From positions 3,963,501 to 4,027,500 of the forward strand of contig JAPNXP010000012.1 in the NCBI GenBank assembly GCA_028753945.1: a stretch of 64,000 bases of DNA. The letters are read 5' to 3'. Below, one piece after another: positions 30,664 through 42,382 of this stretch. The position numbers were made by a program, and so were the translations under genes. Each line of letters begins with the position of its first letter. The stretch's first letter is position 1. The stretch comes from Hexactinellida sp. DTS-2022. Taxonomy: Eukaryota; Porifera; Hexactinellida. The notes under the pieces are model-generated. The model was not told where the DNA came from and did not search any database. It was given only the letters and a program-made list of their open reading frames with translations.

Positions 30664-32348
30664 TAGAAATGATCCAGACGTATTTTGTTATATTTGTGGT
30701 AATTTATGACCACCAAACAATCCACGTCTATAACATACTTTGTTAAAAAAGCATATTTCGGATATTTTGGTATGCGATTAGGTGATCAGGACAAAACATG
30801 GGCTCCACATACAGTCTGCCGATCTTGTGTAAAAACTCTGAGACAATGGACAAAAGGAATCAGAAAGAGTCTAAGTTTTGGGATTCCAATGGTATGGAGA
30901 GAGCCTCAAAATCATATTAACGATTGTAACTTTTGTATGACAAAGATTTCTGGTTTCAATGCAAAAACCAAGTCATTGATCATTTATCCAAATTTACCTT
31001 CGGCAATTCGACCTGTTCCTCATTCTGTTGAAGTACCTATCCCAGAATTCAGTAAATTGCATGTAATCTCTGAAATTGATGACTGTGAAATAAGAGATTC
31101 ATCAAGTGGAGAAGTTGACTATTTTATTCCTGTCACATCATCTCGTTCTAAGTCTCCACAATTATTTAATCAGTTTGAATTAAATGATCTCGTACGTGAT
31201 TTAGATTTACCTAAAGAAGCCGCAGAACTTTTAGGTTCTAGACTTAAAGAAAAATACTTACTCTGCCCAGCTACCAAATTTTATTCATACAGAAACAGAG
31301 AAATCAATTTTTTTGAGATACTTTGTAATGGAAGATGATTTTGTGTTTTGTCATGATGTCTCAGGGCTAGTTAACGCTCTCGGGTGTCCATATGTACAAG
31401 ATGAATGGAGACTCTTTATTGATAGCTCAAAACAAAGTTTGAAATGTGTATTACTTCATAATGGCAACAAATTTAGTTCCTTCCCATTTGGACATTCAGT
31501 ACATTTGAAGGAAAGCTATGAAAACATGAAATTTGTGCTGCATAAAATTAATTGTAACCTACACAATTGGGTTATCTGCGGTGACTTAAAAATCATATGC
31601 ATTCTTTTGGGACAGCAATCGGGTTATACTAAATTCCTATGTTTTTTATGCTTATGGGACAGCCGTGCTAAGAGCGAACACTATTCTAAACAGAGCTTGC
31701 CAGCTAGATCCAAACTTAGTGTCGGAGAAAAGAACATTATTAATGAGCCTCTAGTCGGAGTCTAGTGGATCCTCTCAAGATTCTGCTTCCTCCACTTCAT
31801 ATAAAATTGGGACTGATGAAACAGTTTGTAAGGACATTAGATAAAGAAGGAAATTGCTTCAAATATATTGGCGAGAAGTTTTCTCATCTAAGTAATGAAA
31901 TGAAAATAGCCGGTATTTTCGACGGTCCTCAGATAAGACAACTTGTTCGAGATTATAACTTTTCAAATTATATGAGTTGCATAGAAAAATGTGCCTGGAT
32001 GCATTTGTAGATTAAATTAATAACTTCTTAGGAAATACCAAATCTCCTAATTATATAGTGATTGTCAATGAGTTAATAGATTCTTACAAGCACCTTGGCT
32101 GCAATATGAGTGTGAAGGTTCACTTCCTTCACAATCATATTGACTATTTTCCAGATAATCTTGGTGCTGTATCCGAGGAGCAAGGTGAACGATTCCACCA
32201 AGACATAAAAATAATGGAAACACGTTATCAAGGAAGGTGGGACGTTCATATAGTGGCTGATTACTGTTGGTGCCTCAAGAGAGATTGTATTGGTGTTATT
32301 CATGCTCGAAAATCTAACAAACGGAAGTTCACACCTGATTCAGACTAG
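30664..32348 (+). pseudogene. Frameshifted remnant of a widespread invertebrate transposon-like zinc-finger protein
   Basis: Consecutive frames 30706-31338, 31313-31765, 31765-32010 and 32058-32348 together spell one protein. An N-terminal Cys motif (CRNDPDVFCYICG) lies before the first ATG in another frame. CRSCVKTLRQW and CNFCMTKISGF follow, then RDLDLPKEAAELLGSRLKEK, EWRLFIDSSKQSLKCVLLHN, SGYTKFLCFLCLWDSRAKS, ILLPPLHIKLGLMKQFVRTL and EEQGERFHQDIKIMETRYQG. I recognise this as a family of multicopy proteins present in many invertebrate genomes and probably of transposon origin; I cannot name its superfamily. At least four frame changes make it non-functional. Confidence 0.75.
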
Positions 32349-32801
32349 TAGTTCATTATATTTTATTTTTGAAACTTGTGTAGTCATATGAATAGCAAAT
32401 TTCAAAGTATTTCTTAGCATAAATCTTCTCAATATGATCAATATATATTTCAACTTTACTGGTTTGGTTAGCGGAAACATACATGAAGCGATCTACCGTA
32501 TTTATTCAAATAGTAGCATAGGGATAATGATTTTTGGCCATTTTCTGACCAATAATTTTAGAGAGAATATCACATGTTGATACAATTTATTTAGTATAAT
32601 TTGTTAATAATCGTGTTGCGACTAATATTAGATAAATAAATTTTCTCAGGGTACCGGTACTAAATTTGTATTTGCTAATTTGTGGTAGTGGGGGGCTATT
32701 AGTGGAGGTAGGCGATTAACGAATCGACCCACTATTAGAGTATATTTACGGTTTATACGCTAACTTTACAAAATGGATTGAAAAAAACGTGATACGATAA
32801 T
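32349..32801. other. Unannotated spacer
   Basis: AT-rich; no recognisable gene or repeat. Confidence 0.4.
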
Positions 32802-33483
32802 TAGGGATGGGACGGATGCGAATTTTTCCACATCTGCGAATACGGATGTGCATGCGGATGCCAAATTTTTAACTCCGCGGATACGGATGCGGAGCTCAAA
32901 CCTATTGGCTTTCATTTTTACAATATTTTATTTAGTACTATAACTATACTTTGGACTCTCGTAATATGTACAGGGATTAGGCGAACAAAGTTTAATTCCC
33001 ACACAAATACATGCAAATGAATGCACATCAGACTATTAGGGAGTATGAACTGTGTAAGTAGTAAGCATATCTGGCCTTTCTAAGAGTCCACCTGTAGACA
33101 AAGAGTCCACCTGTAGACAAAGGGTCCCCATTTAGACATTTACTGAAGTAGACTGTAAGAGAAATGGACTTAGAGAATGGATAATTAGAGAAGAACAATA
33201 TTACATACAAAAACTGTGCAATTAAACTAGTAATGAATGACAAAATTATGTTAGACAATTAATTAAGGAAGTGGACTATTAGATAAATGGAGAAGTGGAC
33301 TATTAGAGAGAACAGCCTTTAATTTGGAGGGGACGGATGTGAAATTCATGAACTCCGCGGATTCAGATGTTGGGCGGATGCGAGATTTTTAAACTCCGCG
33401 GATTCGGATGTAAAGGCGGAGTTGATAAATCATGCGAAGCTCCGCGGATACGGATGCGGATGCGGAGCTCTGTCCCATCCCTA
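32802..33483. mobile_element. hAT-like element (682 bp) with perfect 8-bp duplication
   Basis: Starts TAGGGATGGGACGGATGC and ends GAGCTCTGTCCCATCCCTA. The octamer ACGATAAT flanks it at 32794-32801 and 33484-33491. Both halves repeat CTCCGCGGAT and GCGGATGC motifs. The middle contains a direct repeat, AGAGTCCACCTGTAGACAAA, and GTGGACTATTAGA pieces also seen inside the Merlin arms. Confidence 0.9.
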
Positions 33484-33491
33484 ACGATAAT

Positions 33492-34474
33492 TTTAACGAT
33501 TTTAACGAAGTCTGCATAAAGTTCTGAACTATAAATTTTCATCCCAAAACAATCAGCAAGTGAAAGAATATTTTTCGCAGGTCTGTGTTATGTATCGGAA
33601 TTTTAGTTGGAAACCGAATTCAACAATAAAAAGACGATATAACATATTTTGAACATATTTTTATGGAAGACAAGTCCGGCGAACACTATCGGACGTGGTT
33701 ACTTTGGCGAGCTGTTATGGCCGATTGCATCAATATCCAAAATTGTTCGCCCTACATCAAAGTACATACATGTGTACAAATTTTGGTGCTTTTATCAAAA
33801 AAATGAACAATCTGTTGAAATTTTATGGCTATGCCCCTGATCTACTTCCAGAATTTCGTCCGATACAATGGATTGTTACAACAAAGGAATATTTTCTACA
33901 TAAGGGGCCGTTAAACTGTTAAGTAACGCAAAATTCCACGAAATTAGAGAAATAAAATAAGGATGGTCTGTCACGCATCGGTCCCAAAGGTAGCCTTTGT
34001 TATCATATACAATCACAATGGAGGACTTACTCTGGTTTCCAGCAAAGATGTGAAGTTTTTGGTTCTATCATTTGCTTTGCTTTCTGAAGGATTCAATAAG
34101 TTTTTATTCGATGAATTAACAGATGACTTAGGAGGGAGATTTAAACAAACATTAAGATTAGTGGGAGTACACTGACATCGGAAAAATTAGCCATCTGATG
34201 AAAATTAACTTATTCTAAATTTAAAAATATACTCTAGAAAAATACTTATGCCTTTCTCAGATAAATCATAACAATTTGTTCTGACATTTTCACACTTTTG
34301 TTCAAAATACTTAATTTGGATAGAAAAGTTGTTTATTGGCTGCATTTTTAAGATGTTTATCCGGGCTGCATTTTGTAACGTTACACCACTAGAATAATAT
34401 CTTTAATTATCAATTCCATTACGTTAAATGTACTAGAATCTTATATTTCCACCAACATTGTACTATCTTGCATT
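33492..34474. other. Unclear stretch with short overlapping frames
   Basis: Frames at 33695-33922 (including NNLLKFYGYAPDLLPEFRPI) and 33963-34175 look mildly protein-like but match nothing I know and lack credible splice links. They may be the remains of an old transposon or gene. Confidence 0.3.
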
Positions 34475-35379
34475 CATTAAACCTGTGTTTCCCAACCTGG
34501 GGTCCACAAGATCTCAAAATGGAAATACGACAGTTGTGTACAGAGACATTTATACAAGACTAGTGCGACAGTTGTATACGATTTAGTGCAACATTTGTGT
34601 ACAACTTTGGTACTACATTTGTGTACAGTGACATTTGTGTACAGCACCTTTCTCGATAAATTAGATGGTTTAGTGGCGTTAGCCACCAAAAATCTTTCTT
34701 AAGCCACCAAATTTTGCCTTTGGTGGTTTAATTATTCCTCCATAAATTGTGGATTATTTGACTTTGTGTAGTTATATTTCTCGTTACATTATCTATTATT
34801 AATATTAGCATTGTTTTACAGCATCAGAAGTTTGTTAAGCCATCACTCATCAGTGGTTTGCTAAAACGGCCCTTGTCTATTCCTTAGCCACCAGAAAAGT
34901 GAGGTGGTGGCTTAATTAGCCAACATCAAAATTTCATTTTGTCGTGGTACAGGGAGATTTATGCACAGGTTTTATAGCTACAAATGGGTAACATTAAGTG
35001 ATGGATAACGACCCGTTCGTTCATTAAATTATACAATACGTATCAAATTTATCGTATTCGTATCACTTATCTGAACAAGCATACAAATATGAATATTTAT
35101 TGGTTTATTAAAATTTAAATGAATATAGAAGCTAGCTTCCAATGTTAGATAAGGTATACAAGTATTCTGATTAAAAATATTTTTTATTTCAAAATTATAA
35201 TATTAATATTTATTGGTACGAGCCCTTCGCTCTCGGTCGCTTCGCGACGGATCACTTTCCTACAAAGGTCGCAAAACGACCTTTATTGTTTGTGTTAGGC
35301 ACTACGCAACACAATTAACGGCCGCTTCGCGGCCTTTCCCTCCTCAAAAACACAAATTTTAATAATAAATATGTTAACC

Positions 35380-36172
35380 CAGGGTTCCGCAAACTTTCAT
35401 TTATATCAGGCCACATAAGGCCACATAAAATAAATTACTTGTTTATCATCCCCGCGCCTGCCCGTCCCAATTTTTATCCTCCGTCCGGACAATATATAAT
35501 ATTTTATTAGGCATCCATAATGTTTAAATAAACAATTTCATATATTATTTAATTACTTCGCGATCCCTCATCCTTCCTAAAATGTCTACTTTTGTTAATA
35601 GTTTAATATCTAGTAGATTTAAATACTAATAACTTGTCGATAAATAATACTACAGGTAAACCTCCCAAAGCGGCACCCATCTGGAGAATGATTTTGTGCC
35701 GCTTCTCGGAGGTTGCCGCTACTCGGAGGTGCCGCTTTGGGAGGTTTACCTGTATACTGTTCAGTGAAATATCTCGTCAATCTCTTATAAGTTAATGAAA
35801 AATTTAATATTAGCCAATATTTAATAAATAAAAATAAATGTCGCCTCCCGTCCCAATTTTCTCAAAAAAAGATGGATGATAAACAAGTAATTTATTTAAT
35901 GCGGCCTAATCTTAACAAAATTTTCCTCAGGCCGCAAACAATATCGAGAATTTTTCGAAATTTGTAACAAAACTGTTATGTTGTAATACTAGAACTATAC
36001 TAATTTCTAAGCAAAAAGTGCATAAAGGACTCTAGTCAAAAGGTAATGCAGTTAGAAATGTCTCTCAGGGCCTCAGGCCACACATGATAAAAATTTCCAT
36101 TGGGCAATCAGGCCATACATAAGGTTGTTTCAGGCCGCATGCGGCCTGAAAAACCTGGTTTGCAGAATCCTG
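35380..36172. mobile_element. hAT-like MITE (793 bp) nested in the larger hAT element
   Basis: Ends CAGGGTTCCGCAAAC and GTTTGCAGAATCCTG; flanking TGTTAACC versus AGTTAACC (7 of 8). Inside, inverted blocks with AGGCC and TTTATCATC (about 35410-35460 versus 35870-35915) match the MITE at 63542-63888, so it may itself be composite. Confidence 0.85.
35653..35752. mobile_element. pogo-like MITE (100 bp), innermost insertion
   Basis: CAGGTAAACCTCCCAAAGCG at the left; the right end is its exact complement; TA flanks. The interior repeats GCCGCT/CGGAGG. Confidence 0.88.
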
Positions 36173-36661
36173 AGTTAACCTATGGCTTGTAAATTACACA
36201 CTACTAAGTAAAGCGGGCCGCGATAATGCAACACAAGTAATTTGCTTGGGAAATTGTATGTTTACTTGCTTGTCAAAACTGAAATTGCAGTAAAAGTGCT
36301 CATTTAGGGAGAAAACAGTAACTGACAGTCAGGATCAGGTCTACACTGCGAATTCTGCTTAATAAATATTAATTTTATCATTATTTTGAAGAAGCACTAT
36401 GGATCCCAATTTAACAACTTAGGTTATATTTGAGTTGAGTTCGCTTATTATAAGTCTATATTATGAACATAAAGAACCTGACTGTTTTTCTTAAGATTAA
36501 CTTTTAAAATAGTAGTAACAAATTTAGTTTAGTAAAGTTATATTTGCTTGCATTTCAATGAGTAAATCTCTTCACCTTACTAGGTTTACTTTCCCTATAC
36601 ACAAGAGGCCGAGTGCACAAATGTCGTACCAAAGTTGTACCCAAATGTCGCACTAGTCTTG

Positions 36662-37298
36662 TATATGTTACGGAAGATGTTGGCGATTGGAAGATGTTGG
36701 CTCGGTTAATTTGTATGGCTTTTCTTCAGCACTAATGAGGTTTCAGTTAACCGCAGCACTTATCAGGTTTCCAGTTATGTAGCATTGATAGGGTTTCCGG
36801 TAACATTTCCAGTAGTGAGGATTCCACAAATAGGATTTTGTAAACGCCAACATCTTCCGTATTGGAAGATTTTGGCTCGGGAATTACAAATATAATTATG
36901 ATCTGAAATATAGATAATATGTAAATACTAGAAGTAAACATGAATATAAAGTGAACTCTCGTTATACCGAAGTGTTTAGGAACTGTAATTCCTTCGTTAT
37001 ATCCGGATATAACGAAGGGATTTACAGTAATTATATTTGTAATTCCCGAGCCAACATCTTCCAATACGGAAGATGTTGGCGTTTACAAAATCCTATTTGT
37101 GGAATCCTCACTACTGCAAATGTTACCGGAAACCTTATCAATGCTACATAACTGGAAACCTGATAAGTGCTGCGGTTAACTGAAACCTCATTAGTGCTGA
37201 AGAAAAGCCATACAAATTAACCGAGCCAACATCTTCCGCGGAAGATGATGGCGTTTAGCCAACATCTTCCAATCGCCAACATCTTCCGTAACATATAC
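36662..37298. mobile_element. Foldback element with long arms (about 240-270 bp)
   Basis: Starts TATATGTTACGGAAGATG and ends with its complement; the arms (36662-36899 and about 37030-37298) are almost perfect inverted repeats. GGAAGATGTTGGC recurs several times near each arm end and again at the inner ends. The loop contains a second short inverted motif (CCTTCGTTATATCC and GGATATAACGAAGG). The host hAT arm suggests insertion at TATA. No coding sequence. Confidence 0.85.
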
Positions 37299-37390
37299 AA
37301 ATGTCTCTGTGCACAACTGTCTCTCTCCGCTCAAAATGTATTAGGGTGAATGGGAGAGGGTCAACGTTTGAAAAAGTTTGAGAATCACTG

Positions 37391-38868
37391 CATTTAAAGA
37401 GATCAGCTTATTTGTTTCAAAACAGAGGATTTTGTCTTTATATAAGTTAAAAAGTAAACGCACCTCAAAGAATAAAGAAACATTAAAATTTAGTAAGTTG
37501 ATAATTTTTTGCAAATTACAAAAATTAAATATAAATTTGTGTTTTTTATTATAACTGGAATAGAGATAAAGTTGAACAAACTTTAGCTTTTAACGGGCCC
37601 TAATGAAAGGACAATAGCCTCTTACATGGATTTGTAAAAGCTTTTAACAACCAAGTTTGACGTAACAGCCAAATATGCTGTTAATTAAACCTAATATAGT
37701 TTAATTAACATCTGTGTCGGTAGAAACAGTTCAATTGTGGTCAGGATCCACTAAGTATCCATATATAGTTAAAATGTGGTCAGGGTATGGTCTGACTGAC
37801 CTGACCGCTTGAACTTCCCTTGAACACTACTTAATCGTAGCTAAATATACTGTTAATAACCAAAAATTATCTTATACTGTAGTTCTCTATGCAAATGCGA
37901 TTTGTAAATTATTACGCGACCCTCACGTACGTAGTTATAATCTCGGTTTTTCTGAGAACAATCTTAATGTAAGAATTTGCAGAACATTTGTCCATTAATT
38001 AACTGTTTATAAAGAGCAAAATAATATCTTTGTTTATCTACTAGGACCAGACATATCAAAATTTGTTTGGTTTCAAAACTATTTATTCCTCTTATCCTTG
38101 TAGGTGATTATCTTAGTGATTAGATCTAATCACAGATTATAACCGGTTATCCCAAAATGAAAGCCCTAGAAAAAACTAACGGTGATATTTACATATATTT
38201 ACATTAATCGGTTGATAAATACTTTTGAGTTAAATTTTTGTTTCCCAAAGATTACTTATTTAGACACTAATGCCATGCCTTATATACTTGGAAATATGAA
38301 CCTTGATACTTATATAATATACACGTATAGACTCCGCTTAATTTGGCTCACTTTCGATCGAGAGTGTTTTGGACCAAATTAACCGGTAGCACAATAAAGT
38401 GGAGTATACTTGACTATTACTGTCATTCCCTTTTTTGTTGCATTATTGCAGTAATACAATAATACTATGCATTATAGTACAACAAATATGAGTCCAATCA
38501 ACCAAAAATTTTAATAAAAACTATTTATTGAGACACTGGCTCCTGGATATTTGTACCGATGAACTTGTGTTCCATTATGCTGAGCCGACTCTAATATTGA
38601 ACTCCATTCAGTTCACTTCCACACTAAGGAGAGTCAATGATATATGTATTACGTATGGTTAGACAGTAATATGATAGGATGATTTGCTTGTGTTTATCTG
38701 TACTGTTTAGTGGGACAACTATCTTGTAGCCGAAATGTGAAGAACTTAAATTCCTACATCTGTTGGCTTCCTAAATATTCAATTCATATAACATCTAGAA
38801 ACTAATAAATATAAGAGCATAAATCTGAATTTCTTACCAAAATTTTGTTGTTTCTTGATAGACGTTAG
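37391..38868. other. Unannotated spacer with a degenerate pogo-like MITE
   Basis: About 38326-38411 has degenerate inverted ends (TAGACTCCGCTTAATTTGGC and the complement of AGTATACTCCACTTTATTG). The rest is AT-rich without a recognisable gene; the promoter of the downstream receptor gene should lie here. Confidence 0.5.
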
Positions 38869-40428
38869 ATGTACTTTTTATGTATTTTATTGCTCCTTTC
38901 TTCTCTACACCATGTTCTCTCCTGCGTAAATTCATTTCAGATAAGTTGTGCTTGCAATCATTCTGATACCCCCGTTGGAAACTGCTTCTCCAATGACACT
39001 TGTTTTGGACTTGTCTGTTATACGTTTACGCGCCGTTATCAAGATAGTATATCCTATCAATGGGGCTGCCTGGGAGAGGATGATATTGATCGTAACTTTG
39101 TGCTTGGTAATTATAACAACAGCTGTCCTCCAAGATTTCCTTACGCAATGAGTCCTAACGTATTGGAGAACTGTTGCTGCACTGAGCGCTGCAACGCTAA
39201 TATCTATAACTCGTTTCAGAGCACTGTTGGCACCGTCCTAACCACTGCTGCTGCCACCGCGCCTGTGGATACATCTATTATACTCGCATTCTCTATAAGC
39301 GTTCCACTAATACTCGTATCCATCGGTGTTATTCTATTGGTCTTATTGTCTTTATTCTTCCGTTCGGGCTATACGAATTCTAAACTGTTGAGTATTTTAG
39401 GCTCTGGTTCCCGGCGTACTGAGTCTCTATATCTGTGCACAGATCTACTGGAAATCGAGAGTGATAAGACCCTCTCTTCCGGGTCAGGGTCTGGTCTACC
39501 ATTCCTACAGCCCCGTACTGTTGCTAAGGAGATCCAACTGCTGGAGCTGGTCGGACAGGGTAGGTTCGGTCGCGTCCATAGAGGAATCTGGCGCGGAGAC
39601 TTCGTGGCAGTCAAAATATTCTCGACAGTGGACGAGAACTCTTGGTTTCGCGAGACAGACATCTACAACACAGTTCTGCTGAGACACGACAATATTCTCA
39701 CGTGTCTCGGGTCGGATATGATTTCGAAGGACGGAGTCACAGAGCTCTGGCTCGTAACGCATTATCACCAGTTCGGCTCTCTCTATGACTATCTGAACAA
39801 ATCCACTGTGCAGTTGGAGAAGAACATATTCGCCCAGCTTGCTATCTCCGCTATCAACGGGCTGGTCCATCTGCACTGGGATATAAGCGGGACTCACAAC
39901 AAGCCAGCCATCGCGCACAGAGATCTGAAAAGCAAGAATTTATTAGTCAAGGATGGATGCACAATATGCATAGCAGATTTTGGAATGGCAGTTCGTGACC
40001 AGAACCAGAGAGACCTGGAGGAGGCAGCTCACAACATAAAGCAGGGCACCAGTCGGTACATGGCCCCCGAGATATTAGGCGAAACTATAGACACGACCTC
40101 TTTCGACTCGTATCGGCGAGTTGATATCTACTGCTTCGGGTTGATATTGTGGGAGCTGATGCAGAAGCTGAAATCCCAGGACGAGCGAGTGGATGACTAT
40201 CAGATCCCTTACCACTCAGAGGTGCCCCCTGACCCCACATTTGAGGACATGCGTGAGATTGTGTTTGTCCAGAAGAAGCGGCCTCACTCTAGCAAGCGGC
40301 TGCTGAACTCTACTGCCCCAGCTAGCATAGTGCAGATAATGCAGGAGTGCTGGTACCAGGACCCCGTGGCTCGTCTCACTTCTCTCAGAATTAAGAGCAC
40401 GTTGACTTCAATTATGTATAATGATTGA
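38869..40428 (+). CDS. TGF-beta/activin/BMP type I receptor serine/threonine kinase
   Basis: Single-pass receptor kinase that is phosphorylated by a type II receptor and then activates R-Smads. The 519-residue frame has a signal peptide (about 1-18) and a Cys-rich ectodomain (to about 130) ending with the family CC-x4-CN box (CCCTERCN). A membrane segment follows (about 136-165), then a GS region (SGSGSGLPFLQPRTVAKEI) immediately before the kinase domain. The kinase has GQGRFGRVHRG, VAVKIF with K249, AHRDLKSKN with D352, IADFGMAV and GTSRYMAPE. The GS box identifies a type I receptor. The L45-loop region (LGSDMISKDGVTELW) decides Smad preference but I do not assign it. The gene is intronless, unlike most animal orthologues. 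Flanking sequence is strongly AT-rich. Confidence 0.93.
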   Translation: MYFLCILLLLSSLHHVLSCVNSFQISCACNHSDTPVGNCFSNDTCFGLVCYTFTRRYQDSISYQWGCLGEDDIDRNFVLGNYNNSCPPRFPYAMSPNVLENCCCTERCNANIYNSFQSTVGTVLTTAAATAPVDTSIILAFSISVPLILVSIGVILLVLLSLFFRSGYTNSKLLSILGSGSRRTESLYLCTDLLEIESDKTLSSGSGSGLPFLQPRTVAKEIQLLELVGQGRFGRVHRGIWRGDFVAVKIFSTVDENSWFRETDIYNTVLLRHDNILTCLGSDMISKDGVTELWLVTHYHQFGSLYDYLNKSTVQLEKNIFAQLAISAINGLVHLHWDISGTHNKPAIAHRDLKSKNLLVKDGCTICIADFGMAVRDQNQRDLEEAAHNIKQGTSRYMAPEILGETIDTTSFDSYRRVDIYCFGLILWELMQKLKSQDERVDDYQIPYHSEVPPDPTFEDMREIVFVQKKRPHSSKRLLNSTAPASIVQIMQECWYQDPVARLTSLRIKSTLTSIMYND

Positions 40429-41017
40429 TCAATTTATTTCACTATGTTACCTACCTTTTGTACATTTGTTGAATTTGTAATATGTGTATGTATGTTGTTG
40501 TTTACAATTGATCTATATTATTTCTTACTTATTTAATTTATTATTAATTAAATTTTTCATTTCTATCAAAAACGCAACACTGTAAAAATTTTGGGATTTT
40601 GGGATTTGTATAGGCTAGAAAAACCAAACCTTGTACTCCTTAACCAATAGGTGTCAAGTTTTAGAAAATATAATCAAAGATGGGGGGGCACCGGGAGGTT
40701 TACTAAATATTTCCAGATTTATTTCTTCAGAAACAAAATCTGCATATATTGAGTAAACAAACGTGATTCTCACCCTCTATCATCCCTTGGTCGATCAAAA
40801 GGACCACTTTCATATAAAAATTAAATCCACCGAAAGGTCCGGGAGGTAGTTCCCAGTGACCCCAGCCCCCCTCCCAATTAAAATCATGGGGGGGACAGCC
40901 ACCCCCCCCCCAAAAAAACCCCCAAACTTGGCGCCTATGTCCTTAACCGATATTTCGCCTTATCCGTGTCTTACTAACGAGAGTCTATGGTATTTATTAT
41001 AAATTTGTTCTCTCAGA
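40429..41017. other. Unannotated spacer with G/C homopolymer tracts
   Basis: Contains GGGGGGGCACC near 40682 and long C/A tracts near 40900, as in the interior of the hAT-like MITEs, but I could not identify matching ends. Confidence 0.4.
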
Positions 41018-41968
41018 ATGCTTCTGAGACATAGCTTGTACCAGCCTAGACCTCACTTATACGTATCACTTCTTTCAGCTCTGTTTTCTACCGATAGCTC
41101 TTCCGATAATATTTCTTATATTTGTTCTGGTTTTGAAACACAAGACTCTTACAATATTTCTAAATTTAGGAAACATATCACACAAGATTCCTCCAAATTC
41201 ACACTAATTCCTTTGCCAAAAGTAATAAACGAAGCTATTTTGTTGAAATTACCGAAACTACGTTCTCGCGATGATGCAGATAGCTTAGCATTCGTCTTTA
41301 ACAACGGGGTAATGGTTACTTGGAATGTTTCCAAGAAGGAGGTTACTCAACTCAAAAACAATCTTTCTCAAATAAAATCTAGTATACCAAATAGAATGCC
41401 TCGTGGAACTTTGGAGACGGAAGAACTAAATTATATAATGAGCAGTGAAGGGAAGACTGGAATATACAAGAATGAGTTAGTACTGTTTCGCCATAAGGAC
41501 AAACTTGAATCTTATTTAGAGAAGTACGCATTTTCTCATGCCATTGCACTGTCATTGCGTCTTGCTGTGTGGGAGAGATTTGTAGATGAGTTTATTTCTT
41601 CGATCTATTGGATTCCGAATGCTTTGAAGAATGGACAAAAGATTCGGATATCGAGGAGTAACATTCTTAAGAAAACAGGAGAACTATTGTCCATTAGATA
41701 CGAAGTAAATCTCTCTTCGGACTTGTTTCACGCGCCGGACTGCTTCTGGGACAGCCCTGCACTGGAAGAGCTCTACAACAAAATGTCGGTTTTTCTGGAT
41801 GTGAAGACGAGAGGGAGGATAATAACTGAGCTGATGAACCACTGCTCTGCCATTGTAGATCTGCTGAGGACGCATTTGAATGAGAGACACTCCTTTAGAC
41901 TGGAATGGGGGATTATTATACTTATTCTTATAGAAGTTATGTTCGAAATTTTGCACTATTTACATTAA
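41018..41968 (+). CDS. RMND1: Mitochondrial translation regulator RMND1 (DUF155/Sif2 family)
   Basis: RMND1 is an inner-membrane mitochondrial protein needed for organelle translation. The 316-residue single-exon frame starts MLLRHSLYQPRPHLYVSLLS, a basic, Ser-rich stretch suiting a presequence. The DUF155 domain spans about 85-300 with the expected segments: AFVFNNGVMVTWNV, EELNYI, LEKYAFSHAIALSLRLAVWE, FISSIYWIPNALKNGQKI, KKTGELLSIRYEVNLSSDL, PDCFWDSPALEELYNKM and HLNERHSFRLEW. A C-terminal membrane helix follows (about 296-312). Length is shorter than human RMND1, mainly in the N-terminal region. Confidence 0.9.
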   Translation: MLLRHSLYQPRPHLYVSLLSALFSTDSSSDNISYICSGFETQDSYNISKFRKHITQDSSKFTLIPLPKVINEAILLKLPKLRSRDDADSLAFVFNNGVMVTWNVSKKEVTQLKNNLSQIKSSIPNRMPRGTLETEELNYIMSSEGKTGIYKNELVLFRHKDKLESYLEKYAFSHAIALSLRLAVWERFVDEFISSIYWIPNALKNGQKIRISRSNILKKTGELLSIRYEVNLSSDLFHAPDCFWDSPALEELYNKMSVFLDVKTRGRIITELMNHCSAIVDLLRTHLNERHSFRLEWGIIILILIEVMFEILHYLH

Positions 41969-42223
41969 TTTAAATTTATTGGCAATATTTTGATCGGTAC
42001 TGCTAACTGAAGTTTCAAATTATTACTCGACTATGGACATGTACCTTGGTTAATTCAGGGCAGTCGTATTAGTAAGAATTATCATAAGATCTGCTGTATT
42101 ATATCACAATACCATGTTGTGTGCTTTCACAACCAGTCTGTTAATTACGGCCCACCCAAGGACTGTCCCAAAAACAGGTTGACTATAAAATGGGAAATAT
42201 TGTGGGCACCTACACGTTTATAA

Positions 42224-42382
42224 CAGAGGCGGAGCCAGGATTTTTCGGCAGGGGGGACACTGGGGGGGCAGAGGGGTTTCAGGAGGAACCTCTATGAGGA
42301 TTTAATGCTCACAGGGAGGGCAGCCTCAAATTAGGGGGGGGCTGATGCCCCCCCTGCACCCCCCCCCCTGGATCCGCCTCTG
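42224..42382. mobile_element. hAT-like MITE (159 bp)
   Basis: CAGAGGCGGAGCCAGG at the left and CCTGGATCCGCCTCTG at the right; flanks GTTTATAA versus GTATATAA (7 of 8). The interior is G/C-tract rich. A pogo-like right end (ACAGGTTCTACTGTA, about 42403-42417) lies just beyond. Confidence 0.87.

Larger units (their letters stand above)
34483..37390. mobile_element. Composite hAT-like element (2908 bp) carrying nested insertions
   Basis: Left end CTGTGTTTCCCAACCTGGGG; right end complements CAGTGATTCTCAAACTTTTT. Flanking octamers are CATTAAAC and CATTTAAA (6 of 8 match). Subterminal arms (34500-34650 and the complement of 36600-36667 plus 37299-37370) share CAAGACTAGTGCGACA and ACATTTGTGTACA motifs, confirming a single element split by later insertions at 35380-36172 and about 36662-37298. 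Confidence 0.75.
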
